This document shows, in pieces, positions 37,501-46,502 of a stretch of 64,000 nucleotides of DNA. Position 1 is the first letter of the stretch; every line of letters begins with the position of its first letter. The translations under genes and the position numbers were made by a program. The notes beneath the pieces were generated by a model. That model was not told the origin of the DNA. It made no database searches and was given only the letters and a program-made list of their open reading frames with translations. The stretch is from contig NC_072893.1 in the NCBI RefSeq assembly GCF_027943255.1, positions 128,463,784 to 128,527,783 of the forward strand, in the 5' to 3' direction. Origin of the DNA: Anastrepha obliqua. Lineage: Eukaryota > Arthropoda > Insecta > Diptera > Tephritidae.

Positions 37501-38896
37501 CCCAAGAATACACGTTACAGTCACCGAGGCACTTCTGTACCACCCCTAGTCGACTTGACTGCGAGCCCAGCATTTGACGAAATTATTACACCACGGCGCA
37601 ATACACGAGGTATTTCGATGCCACCCCAAACCACAGCTCAGCAAGAGCAAGAAGCTTCAGTACACACGCCAGAAAGGAGTACCAGCAGTCGCCGCAGTAA
37701 TCGCGCCAGTTCAGCGCAACCCAGTGAAGAAATGATTGCTCTACTTGGCACACCGCGTACGCGACGGAGTTCACGAGGTGTATCCATGCCGCATGATGTT
37801 GATGAAAATGACAGTTTCATGCGCTTGCGCACTGCCCGCGGCACTTCGGTACCACCTGCTACAAAAATTGTCGCGCGTCGCCGTTCAACTTTGCTCGATC
37901 CCGTTGACGAAAATACGCCAGTATTGGATTCGCCATCAACCCGTACACGCTCACGCATGCGTCTGAATTCTACTGAGAGCGAATTGAATTCGTCGATTGT
38001 AAGCGGTAGTGAACAGGCCCCACAGTCCAAGCGAAAGCGTCGGTCTTCAATAACGAGTAACGTCTCGGAGCACCAAACTACACCGAGCAGCAGACGTACG
38101 CGTCGCAGCAATGCTGCTGCTGAATCCGAAATTACAACCAGCGAAGCAGGTTCACCAAAAACTCCTGTACGAAGGACACGCAGACAGAGTACCAATGCAG
38201 AAAACCTAGACGCAATGACGTCAATAGATAAGAACGAACATGAAACACAAGAATCGACGAACACAAATGAAAATGCTACGGAGGAGGTATTATACTCATC
38301 AGCGCGACGCTTGACACGCACTCAACTGGCTATTATGGAGAAGTCGGCGGTGCTCAGAAAAATTAAACCAGTTGAAGGATTGCACAGTGGAACATCCAAA
38401 TCATCGCCTACAACAAAAGGTGCCCGGAAGCGTCGCAGTTCACGCTCCACGGTGCCCGACAGCGATGATGTCGAATCGATTTCATCGCACAGAAGTAATA
38501 TTTCTGGCACACAAAAGCGTCGTGTAACGCGCAGCTCGGTAAAGGATAAGGTGAAGAATTAACAGTTTTTTCTTTATGTTTCAATTTGTTTGTATATAAA
38601 TTATTTCGTTCGTTATTTTACTTCACTTATCAGGAGGAGAACGATGATGATTTGGTCAGTGTTGGCAGTTCTGTGGGAAGTGAACGGCTGTATATGTTGC
38701 GCTCCAAAGAACCTAAAAGCTCACCGAATACTACTTTGGGCACCATACTAGAAGATGAAGGGGAAGGTTAGTAGATTTTGCAAAAAATAAAACAATGTGT
38801 GAAATTTTCTTAAAATTTTCAGAAGCGGGACCAAAGAAGCGTTCTATGCCAATCAAAAAGCGTTTGTCTAAGTCACATGGGGAACCCAGTCCATAA
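22541..38896 (+). CDS. Elys: ELYS / MEL-28 nuclear pore scaffold protein
   Basis: Ten coding exons: 22541-22688, 22757-23350, 30909-31222, 31313-31721, 31784-31974, 32102-32444, 32516-33111, 33208-38550, 38634-38766 and 38823-38896. All have GT-AG borders and keep one frame, giving 2714 residues. ELYS binds chromatin at the end of mitosis and recruits the Nup107-160 (Y) complex to start pore assembly. Residues 1 to about 490 form the N-terminal beta-propeller region (RGAWSWLASGNALDI, then GLAIGLEDGRLAFYDL). About 550-1030 is the helical ELYS-type domain. The rest, mostly one 5.3 kb exon, is disordered, acidic and Ser-rich, then basic (KRKRRSS, RKRRSSRS), fitting chromatin contact. It carries five RGxSxPP-like repeats and three QIS(L/M) repeats. 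A stop at 38560-38562 is avoided by splicing at 38550. Confidence 0.92.
23351..23978. other. Intron sequence; 3' region of nested gene
   Basis: The segment between the Elys exon 2 donor and the stop codon of the nested minus-strand gene. It is AT-rich, without repeats or frames of note, and should contain the 3' untranslated region of the nested gene. Confidence 0.5.
23979..28605 (-). CDS. AT-hook and C2H2 zinc-finger protein nested in Elys intron 2
   Basis: Four coding exons on the minus strand: 28605-28415, 28339-28261, 27982-25180 and 25114-23979. They join in frame to 1402 residues with GT-AG borders. Residues 1-90 are rich in Glu, Gln and Lys and probably coiled (MMEPAELHQQYKDYEQKVNE). 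About 95-480 is strongly acidic. SUMO-interaction-like stretches occur (DDVEIIESRDS, TETIELLDSSDDD). A region near 690-800 (REWLDEFIQNFASPQQIASH, then RYKVFARIKDLRTTLN) looks folded. A basic coiled stretch (KAEEKRLEAKRQRQQQ) precedes an AT-hook, KRGRPRK, at about 1092-1098. Zinc fingers follow: C1156/C1159/H1169/H1174, C1216/C1219/H1233/H1237, C1245/C1248/H1261 with a cysteine in the last place, and C1290/C1293/H1306/H1311. Likely a chromatin or transcription factor. I do not recognise a named orthologue. Confidence 0.85.
28606..30908. other. Rest of Elys intron 2; upstream region of nested gene
   Basis: About 2.3 kb, mostly AT-rich with homopolymer runs. The part near 28606 must hold the promoter and leader of the nested minus-strand gene. 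A GC-richer island at about 29460-29640 stands out but has no coding frame or repeat boundary that I can see. The acceptor for Elys exon 3 is at 30907-30908 after a pyrimidine-rich tract. Confidence 0.5.
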
Positions 38897-38962
38897 GGTC
38901 AATGCTCACTTTATATAATATATTTTTGTTGTTGCAATTTGTAAATTGGGCAGAAAAATGTC

Positions 38963-38968
38963 AATAAA
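38963..38968 (+). promoter_or_regulatory. Poly(A) signal of Elys
   Basis: An AATAAA occurs 67 bases after the Elys stop codon and is the first one downstream. The short 3' untranslated region would end just before the repeat at 39003. Confidence 0.6.
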
Positions 38969-39002
38969 CGCTATAAGCATTGAAAATTTCTTACACACAT
39001 TC

Positions 39003-39117
39003 AAGGCGAATCTATTAAAGGTGGTGTTGGTAAATCAGTTGATTTTTTTTTTTTCGTAATATGTAATGTGTAATATGTAATGTAATAATGTAGCTGTCAG
39101 CAGAGAATAAAACAAGG
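39003..39117 (+). repeat. Partial miniature inverted-repeat element
   Basis: It starts AAGGCGAATCTATTAAAGGT, matching the left end of the element at 16656, and stays alignable through GTAGCTGTCAGCAGAGAATAAA. The right inverted end is absent. It sits about 105 bases downstream of the Elys stop codon. Confidence 0.55.
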
Positions 39118-39238
39118 CGAAAGTATTCACCCAGCTGAATTTTTCGCCATAGATATGGCTTATGTCAAAATGATATGCTTTGTTTGTATTGGTATTTATT
39201 TGTGATGTTTAATTCAAGACTGTTAAGATAAAAACTTA

Positions 39239-41505
39239 TCTATATATATAAAAATGAAATGATGTTCGTTTGTCCGCATTTTTTTGGGCCGATACGAGGC
39301 CAATTTTATTCGTTCTTTTTTCATATTATAGGGATCCACTAGGGGAAGGTTTTTAGCAAAAAAAAATTTCTTTTAAATATTTTCTTCATATAAAAAAAAG
39401 AAAAAATCAAAATATTGTCCAAAACAAAACTTGCTCGATTGTTAGATTAAAGTAAGTTTCGAATCGACATTCATTTTATGTGTACAACTTTTTTTGAATT
39501 TTTTGTATTTGTATTGTGATACAGAAATGTATTGTATACAGAAATTTCAAATGATTCGAATGAAATTTTTTTTTTTTATTTCTTCCATAAAATATTACAC
39601 CTGTCGTTAGACAATAAGTAATTTGATTTACAAAAAGATGGAATGAGAGTGATATTGAAGGGCCAATGCCCCCAAGCTCATTTAGAAGAAATATATACAT
39701 CTATATATATAAAAATGAAATGATGTTCGTTTGTCCGCATTTTTTTGGGCCGATACGAGACCAATTTTATTCGTTCTTTTTTCATATTATAGGGATCCAC
39801 TAGGGGAAGGTTTTGAGCAAAAAAATTTTTTTTTTAATAATTTCTTCATATAAAAAAAAGAAAAAATTAAAATATTGTACAAATTGTGTTTTTAGTGAAA
39901 ATTGCCGCAGAACTTGTTCGATTCTTAGATTAAATTTCGAATTAACATTCATTTTATATGTACAACTTTTTTTGAATAAATATGCGAATTTTTCGTTATT
40001 GTGAAACGATTTGTGTCGTGTTGCTAAGTTGCAAATTTTTTTCGACGGGGAGTAAACATAAACAACAACATGTTTATGATACAGTCATGAATAATGTTAG
40101 CCGTGGAACTGATGGATTGTTTTTCTTGGATGCTTCTGGGGGAACAGGAAAGACCTTTTTGATTTCATTGATATTAGCAACACTTCGATCAGATAATAAC
40201 GTTGCATTGGCACTCGCTTCTTCCGGAACTGCGGCTACATTACTGGAAGGCGGTCGCACAGCACACTTTGCATTAAAGTTGCCTTTGAATATGCAGGTAA
40301 ATGAAACACCAACATGTAATATTTCGAAAACATCTGGAATGGCAAAAGTTTTTAAAGTATGTAAGCTCATCGTATGGGACGAGTGTACTATGGCACACAA
40401 GAAACCATTGGAAGCACTTGATAGAACTTTGAAAGATCTACGAGGAAGCCAAACAGTCTTTGGAGGTGCCATGATTTTATTGGCTGGAGATTTCAGGCAA
40501 ACATTACCTGTGATCCCAAAATCTACGGCTGCAGATGAAATCAATGCATGCTTAAAATCATCGTATTTATGGAGACATGTAAACACGCTTACACTTGCTA
40601 CAAACGTACGTGTTCAACTACAGAACGATCCATCAGCAGCTGAATTTTCACACCAATTACTGAAAATCGGAAATGGCCAAATGTCTGTCGATCCAACAGG
40701 AATGATTACATTGCCTAACAACTTCTGCACTTTTGCACTGTCTAAAGAGGCATTGATACAGAGTGTATTTCCAAACATAGTTCAACATTACAAAAACCAT
40801 GATTGGCTCAGCGAAAGAGCAATTTTAGCTGGGAAAAATAAGGACGTCAATGATATAAATGCAGCTATTTTGGATGAAATACCTGGTGACATAGTTGCAT
40901 ATAAGTCAATGGACTCTATTACTGATCAAGATGGTGTCGTAAATTATCCAACTGAATTCTTAAACTCACTCGATTTGCCAGGCCTACCACCTTATAATTT
41001 ACGATTAAAAATTGCAGCACCGATTATTATGCTGCGCAACAGTAATGTGCCACGACTTTGCGACGGTACCAGAATCGCTTTGAAGAAGGTAATGGGTAAC
41101 GTTATCGAAGCAACAATTTTGAAAGGGAAGTACAAAGGAGAAGATCACTGATTCCGACGGTTTTACCATTTGATTACAAATGTTTGCAGTTCCCTATTCG
41201 CCTTGCCTTCGCTATGACAATTAATAAGGCGCAAGGACAGTCTCTACAAATGTGCGGTATTAATTTAGAATACCCAATTTTTTCTCATGGACAAACGTAT
41301 GTAGCTTGCTCACGAGTAAGTAAACCAACGTCATTATTCATTTACGCGAAAGATGGAAAAACCAAAAACGTTGTCTACCAAAAAGTGTTACAATAAAGTT
41401 CGAATGAAATTGTATCAAAGAACTTGCTTTGTTTTGTACTAATTTTATTCTCTTTTAGCAAATCATTGAAATTATCGCCTAGCGAAGCGGGGGAGGGTAC
41501 GCTAG
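39239..41505 (+). mobile_element. Helitron with helicase fragment and two 5' ends
   Basis: The 5' end is TCTATATATATAAAAATG, a common insect Helitron start. The 3' end is CTAG at 41502-41505 after a GC-rich segment (GCGGGGGAGGGTACG) with a small hairpin. Insertion is between A (39238) and T (41506), as Helitrons do. The flanks, ending AAAAACTTA and starting TAACTTATAAAGG, are found joined without the element at 43260/43261 and 45029/45030, which are empty sites in sister repeat copies. A second 5' end of the same type starts at 39700, and about 240-280 bases after each start are alike. The Rep nuclease part is missing, so the copy is non-autonomous. Confidence 0.92.
39982..41396 (+). pseudogene. 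Helitron PIF1-type helicase, C-terminal part, frameshifted
   Basis: About 380 residues of SF1B (PIF1-family) helicase carry motif I GGTGKT, motif II WDEC and motif III LLAGDFRQTLPVI in order, up to 41151. The frame then breaks. It resumes at about 41163 in another frame with FPIRLAFAMTINKAQGQS (motif V/VI region), YVACSRVSKPTSLF and the end of the protein at 41396. The break is best explained by a small deletion near 41148-41152. The HUH/Rep endonuclease domain that normally precedes the helicase is absent. Confidence 0.85.
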
Positions 41506-41575
41506 TAACTTATAAAGGAACTCTAATTTTATATGTCTTATCGTTTGCAAGAACGCTTCTCGAATCATCTCTTTG

Positions 41576-42280
41576 TGCCCATTTACACGATGTCTCCACT
41601 GGAAGGGAAACATTTTGTTCGGGGGTGAAGGACGGCCGCGGAAGAGGGAAGGGAATTTGTCTCCTGTACTGGCGACACGCTTTGTGCTTCTTATTCGTAT
41701 TTCCAATCTTAAAGCAATTTTTGACAGTTGCTTCATTTGTTTTCTTCTTCTGTGGGAGAAGGTTCTGAGTTATGTGTTGGTTTTCAAGCAAACGGAAGAT
41801 AACAAAGATGACAAACATCCGAACACTGCTTGGGAAATGCACGATTATTTTTGCTAGTAAAGTAGGTATAATTTAAAATATATAATGGGGCATTTTTATG
41901 TTGAATTCTAATTTTACCCGCATTTCTAGATACTCAAGTTAATTTTAAGTTAATGATTTACATATGAAGTATTTTTAATTTAATTTTTTTTATTCAAGTA
42001 TAAGAATTTATAAATATATTTCAATAAAAAAAAAAACAAATTATTTATTATTTAACCAGTTTGCATTTTTCATTCATATACATATTTAAGAAACTGTTGT
42101 CGAACGCTCTCTGCTTTACATGTAAGCGCGTGCGAGAATACATCCGAACCAGACGATGCTAAAGTATTAAATGTCAAAATGTCGCGGAAACATTTTTGCC
42201 CGTGTGTCCGCGAATGAGACATGAAAAGAGAATTTCCAGTGTCTCCCTTCCAGATGTCTCCGTGTGTAAATGGGGTGTTT
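41576..42280. mobile_element. Non-autonomous DNA element with inverted ends (copy A)
   Basis: The left end contains CCCATTTACACG...CTGGAAGGGAAAC. The right end read on the minus strand contains CCCCATTTACACAC...CTGGAAGGGAGAC. Together they make an imperfect inverted repeat of about 33 bases. The interior is AT-rich. The same unit recurs at 43345-44049 and 45114-45814. The minus strand carries short open frames (for example one with EILFSCLIRGHTGKIVFG in copy C), but no catalytic motif is recognisable. The superfamily is unclear. Confidence 0.45.
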
Positions 42281-42387
42281 CTTAGAACGAATAACGACGT
42301 TAAATTAAATTAAATAATGAATTCAGTGTGGCCAAAAGAATAGGTATAGGTGTGTTCCCGTACGACAATCTCAGCTGTGTTCCCACA

Positions 42388-43184
42388 CAATTCCCCCAAA
42401 TGAAAGCCTTATCTGGGAACCAATAAGGTTGAGTTTAATGCTCATGATTAATCCGTGGAGCGGGTTTCCACCTACTGTTGTACGGGGAGGCTCGTTGAGG
42501 CGCAAGGCTGCCGCGAACTCCCTGATCTAATGAGAACGCGTCGGTGGCCCAGTGGTTGGTATTAAAGTGTTTGACGGAATGCTTGGCTGCCGTGAGATTG
42601 GAAGAATTGCCCAGCAATTCCGGAAAGACTTGAGCATGGCTGTAAATTTGTTGGTTTGAGTAAGTACTGTGATGGCCATGAATGATTCTTATGGAGGTGA
42701 AGGAGGTGAGCTGGAGTCTGCGGGGGCGGCAGATGAGCTTGAGACTGCGAGTGCGGCAGATGAGCTTGAGACTGCGGCTGCGACAGATGAGCTTGAGTAT
42801 GCAGCTGCGGTAGATGAGCTTGAGTCTTCAGGTGCGGCAGATGAGCTTCAGACTGCGGCTGCGGCAGGTGAGCTTGGGTCTGCAGGTGCGGCAGATGAGC
42901 TTGAGGGTGGGGTAACCGAAATATCCGCGCCTTTATTGACGAAGAATTTCGTACCTGTTGTACGTTGGTATATGAATAATCGACGAGGCATTGTCTTGTC
43001 ACCAGTGTCCGCCGTGTCTACTGGGGGCGACTGGCGTTTTCCGGGAAGGCACAAGACTGCGTGCACTTGTTGGCACGTGCGCCGAATCTCCGATTATAAC
43101 AGCACGTGGATGTTGGTTTGGCCTTTTCCATGATGCGTGTTGGGAAGTCGTAGGGGTCACCAATTATGTGGGCGAATAGATCCC
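42388..43184 (-). mobile_element. Gypsy-type retrotransposon fragment (copy A)
   Basis: Present in copies A and B but absent from copy C, with CCACA repeated at 42383-42387 and 43185-43189 like a 5-base target duplication. On the minus strand it begins with ATTGGTGACCCC, resembling the tRNA-Trp-type primer-binding site of CsRn1-like Ty3/gypsy elements. A frame starting MEKAKPTSTCCYNRRFGARA follows; it carries a Cys-rich motif and ends at a stop. In a shifted frame come RRLFIYQRTTGTKFFV and NKGADISV, which resemble a retroviral-type aspartic protease whose catalytic DTGA has become NKGA. The gag body and everything after the protease region are missing. It is not functional. Confidence 0.6.
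42700..42910. repeat. 27-base minisatellite in gypsy-type fragment
   Basis: About seven imperfect 27-base units, each like GCAGATGAGCTTGAGACTGC plus seven bases, lie in tandem. They are open in both directions: ADELETAAA-type nine-residue repeats on the plus strand and QAHLPHLQT-type repeats on the minus strand. The array is repeated at 44469-44679 in copy B. The open frames over it are most likely by-products of the 27-base period. Confidence 0.8.
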
Positions 43185-43344
43185 CCACATGTACTTTTTA
43201 TTTTATATTAACACTATTTATTTGTGATGTTTAATTCAAGACTGTTAAGATAAAAACTTATAACTTATAAAGGAAGTCTAATTTTATATATCTTGTCGTT
43301 TGCAAGAACGCTTCTCGAATCATCTCTTTCTTAGAACGAATAAG

Positions 43345-44049
43345 TGCCCATTTACACGATGTCTCCACTGGAAGGGAAACATTTTGTTCGGGGGTGAAGG
43401 ACGGCCGCGGAAGAGGGAAGGGAATTTGTCTCCTGTACTGGCGACACGCTTTGTGCTTCTTATTCGTATTTCCAATCTTAAAGCAATTTTTGACAGTTGC
43501 TTCATTTGTTTTCTTCTTCTGTGGGAGAAGGTTCTGAGTTATGTGTTGGTTTTCAAGCAAACGGAAGATAACAAAGATGACAAACATCCGAACACTGCTT
43601 GGGAAATGCACGATTATTTTTGCTAGTAAAGTAGGTATAATTTAAAATATATAATGGGGCATTTTTATGTTGAATTCTAATTTTACCCGCATTTCTAGAT
43701 ACTCAAGTTAATTTTAAGTTAATGATTTACATATGAAGTATTTTTAATTTAATTTTTTTTATTCAAGTATAAGAATTTATAAATATATTTCAATAAAAAA
43801 AAAAACAAATTATTTATTATTTAACCAGTTTGCATTTTTCATTCATATACATATTTAAGAAACTGTTGTCGAACGCTCTCTGCTTTACATGTAAGCGCGT
43901 GCGAGAATACATCCGAACCAGACGATGCTAAAGTATTAAATGTCAAAATGTCGCGGAAACATTTTTGCCCGTGTGTCCGCGAATGAGACATGAAAAGAGA
44001 ATTTCCAGTGTCTCCCTTCCAGATGTCTCCGTGTGTAAATGGGGTGTTT
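43345..44049. mobile_element. Non-autonomous DNA element with inverted ends (copy B)
   Basis: Same unit as 41576-42280 and seemingly identical to it inside. This copy is flanked on both sides by the 17-base string TTTCTTAGAACGAATAA (43327-43343 and again just after the right end). Copies A and C have that string on one side only. Confidence 0.45.
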
Positions 44050-44156
44050 CTTAGAACGAATAACGACGTTAAATTAAATTAAATAATGAATTCAGTGTGG
44101 CCAAAAGAATAGGTATAGGTGTGTTCCCGTACGACAATCTCAGCTGTGTTCCCACA

Positions 44157-44953
44157 CAATTCCCCCAAATGAAAGCCTTATCTGGGAACCAATAAGGTTG
44201 AGTTTAATGCTCATGATTAATCCGTGGAGCGGGTTTCCACCTACTGTTGTACGGGGAGGCTCGTTGAGGCGCAAGGCTGCCGCGAACTCCCTGATCTAAT
44301 GAGAACGCGTCGGTGGCCCAGTGGTTGGTATTAAAGTGTTTGACGGAATGCTTGGCTGCCGTGAGATTGGAAGAATTGCCCAGCAATTCCGGAAAGACTT
44401 GAGCATGGCTGTAAATTTGTTGGTTTGAGTAAGTACTGTGATGGCCATGAATGATTCTTATGGAGGTGAAGGAGGTGAGCTGGAGTCTGCGGGGGCGGCA
44501 GATGAGCTTGAGACTGCGAGTGCGGCAGATGAGCTTGAGACTGCGGCTGCGACAGATGAGCTTGAGTATGCAGCTGCGGTAGATGAGCTTGAGTCTTCAG
44601 GTGCGGCAGATGAGCTTCAGACTGCGGCTGCGGCAGGTGAGCTTGGGTCTGCAGGTGCGGCAGATGAGCTTGAGGGTGGGGTAACCGAAATATCCGCGCC
44701 TTTATTGACGAAGAATTTCGTACCTGTTGTACGTTGGTATATGAATAATCGACGAGGCATTGTCTTGTCACCAGTGTCCGCCGTGTCTACTGGGGGCGAC
44801 TGGCGTTTTCCGGGAAGGCACAAGACTGCGTGCACTTGTTGGCACGTGCGCCGAATCTCCGATTATAACAGCACGTGGATGTTGGTTTGGCCTTTTCCAT
44901 GATGCGTGTTGGGAAGTCGTAGGGGTCACCAATTATGTGGGCGAATAGATCCC
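44157..44953 (-). mobile_element. Gypsy-type retrotransposon fragment (copy B)
   Basis: Same fragment as 42388-43184, shifted by 1769 bases and apparently identical. It includes the altered protease motif and the 27-base minisatellite. Confidence 0.6.
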
Positions 44954-45113
44954 CCACATGTACTTTTTATTTTATATTAACACTATTTATTTGTGATGTT
45001 TAATTCAAGACTGTTAAGATAAAAACTTATAACTTATAAAGGAAGTCTAATTTTATATATCTTGTCGTTTGCAAGAACGCTTCTCGAATCATCTCTTTCT
45101 TAGAACGAATAAG

Positions 45114-45814
45114 TGCCCATTTACACGATGTCTCCACTGGAAGGGAAACATTTTGTTCGGGGGTGAAGGACGGCCGGGGAAGAGGGAAGGGAATTTGTCT
45201 CCTGTACTGGCGACACGCTTTGCTCTTCTTATTCGTATTTCCAATCTTAAAGCAATTTTTGACAGTTGCTTCATTCGTTTTCTGCTTTTGTGGAAGAAAG
45301 TTCTAAGTTATGTGTTGGTTTTCATACAAACGGAAGAAAACAACGATGACAAACATCCGAACGCTGCTTGGGAAATGCACGATTATTTTTGGTAGTAAAT
45401 TAGGTATAATTTAAAATAGTTATGGGACATGTTTATGTTGATTTCTAATTTTTCCCTGCATTTCTAGATACTCAAGTTAATTTTAAGTTAATTATTTACA
45501 TATGAAGTATTTTTAATTTAATTTTTTTTATTCAAGTATAAGAATTTATAAATATATTTCAATAAAAAAAACAACAAATTATTTATTATTTAACCAGTTT
45601 GCATTTTTCATTCATATATTTAAGAAATTTTTGACGAACGTTTTCCGCTTTACATGTAAGCGCGTGCGAAAATACTTCCGAACCATACGATGCTAAAGTA
45701 TTAAATGTCAAAATGTCGCCGAAAACAATTTTGCCCGTGTGCCCGCGAATGAGACATGAAAAGAGAATTTCCAGTGTCTCCATTCCAGATGTCTCCGTGT
45801 GTAAATGGGGTGTA
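45114..45814. mobile_element. Non-autonomous DNA element with inverted ends (copy C)
   Basis: Same unit, with scattered substitutions and small indels relative to A and B. The string TTTCTTAGAACGAATAA is present on the left and missing on the right, where GGGGTG runs straight into TAACGACG. Confidence 0.45.
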
Positions 45815-46044
45815 ACGACGTTAAATTAAATTAAATAATGAATAAAAACGAATAATGAATTCAGTGTGGCCAAAAGGATAGGTATAGGTGTGTTCCCGTA
45901 CAACACTTTCAGCTGTGTTCCCACATATGTTTATATTCATACATATCTTTACATTTTTGCTTACTGAGCTTATGGTGCAAATGGAACATTTATTCACGTT
46001 TGCCAATTTATTGACTCGCAGTTGTCCTTTAATTTAATTCATTT

Positions 46045-46502
46045 AAAATTTTAGGACATTTTATTGTGGCTGTATCATTGCTAGACCGTGGTGAATCATA
46101 CAAAGCACTGGTTCGACTCGCTGCTTATCGAAAATACGTACAAAGGTCCACAAGAATTGGCAATAATTTTATCTGGTTGTGGTTTATATACTGCTGCATT
46201 GAAGCTGCTTTCTGGCTTCGGATTATCACCTCTTCCCATATGGGTACGCCGCATTACCAAGGAAAGCGCCAATGAAGCATGAGCGTAGTCACAAGAAAAT
46301 GAAATGGCTGGTGAGAAAAAGTAGTTTCTATAGCAAACAAGCTGCTAAGTCTCAACGCTCTTATACCGCAATGACTATATGATGACTACAAGGTATGAAA
46401 TTTGTATACCAACAGTTGGTGAATTGTCCAGAGCTATTGTATTTGTTCGTCAAACATAATCCCTTAATCGAAGCTGCCAAATTACCACATGCACTATCCA
46501 AA
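46045..46502 (+). pseudogene. Broken fragment of Nup160
   Basis: Three pieces in order resemble the C-terminal part of Nup160, a Y-complex subunit of the nuclear pore. The first is FIVAVSLLDRGESYKA, then after a one-base shift near 46110 SLLIENTYKGPQELAIILSG and GLYTAALKLLSGFGLSPLPI. The second follows TGA and TAG stops where tryptophans are expected (EA-stop-A-stop-SQENEMA, against EAWAWL in vertebrate Nup160). The third is NCPELLYLFVKHNPLIEAAK, matching the Nup160 stretch around AELLRLYLNYDLLEEA. An acceptor-like TTTTAG precedes the first piece. Frameshift, stops and internal loss show it is dead. Family assignment is from remembered Nup160 sequence. Confidence 0.65.

Larger units (their letters stand above)
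39193..45925. repeat. Array of three related repeat units
   Basis: Copy A is 39193-39238 plus 41506-43214, split by the Helitron. Copy B is about 43215-44983. Copy C is about 44984-45925 and lacks the gypsy-type fragment. The A-to-B and B-to-C spacing of matching bases is 1769. From about 41576 on, A appears identical to B for nearly 1.7 kb. The first 70 bases after the Helitron in A differ from B at several positions, while B and C share the same version there. Copy C carries many scattered substitutions after about 45170. I judged the identities by reading matched lines, not by alignment. Confidence 0.85.

Noticed and set aside
37638..38321. 227-codon minus-strand open frame
   Set aside because: It is fully antisense to the Elys coding exon, in a region rich in Arg/Ser codons that keeps the opposite frame open. 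No independent signals.
38550..38562. Ending Elys at the TAA at 38560-38562
   Set aside because: A donor at 38551 joins in frame to two further exons with plausible coding sequence (EENDDDLVSVGSS, then EAGPKKRSMPIKKRL), so the stop lies in the intron. An isoform retaining it cannot be excluded.
40074..40586. 170-codon minus-strand frame
   Set aside because: Antisense to the Helitron helicase; no recognisable motif.
42669..43133. A repetitive acidic protein (ADELETAAA repeats)
   Set aside because: The frame exists because of the 27-base minisatellite and is antisense to the gypsy-type fragment; no start context or splice site supports it.
42700..44700. A CRISPR-like array (regular short repeats)
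   Set aside because: The 27-base units are directly joined with no unique spacers, and the sequence is a eukaryotic nuclear repeat.
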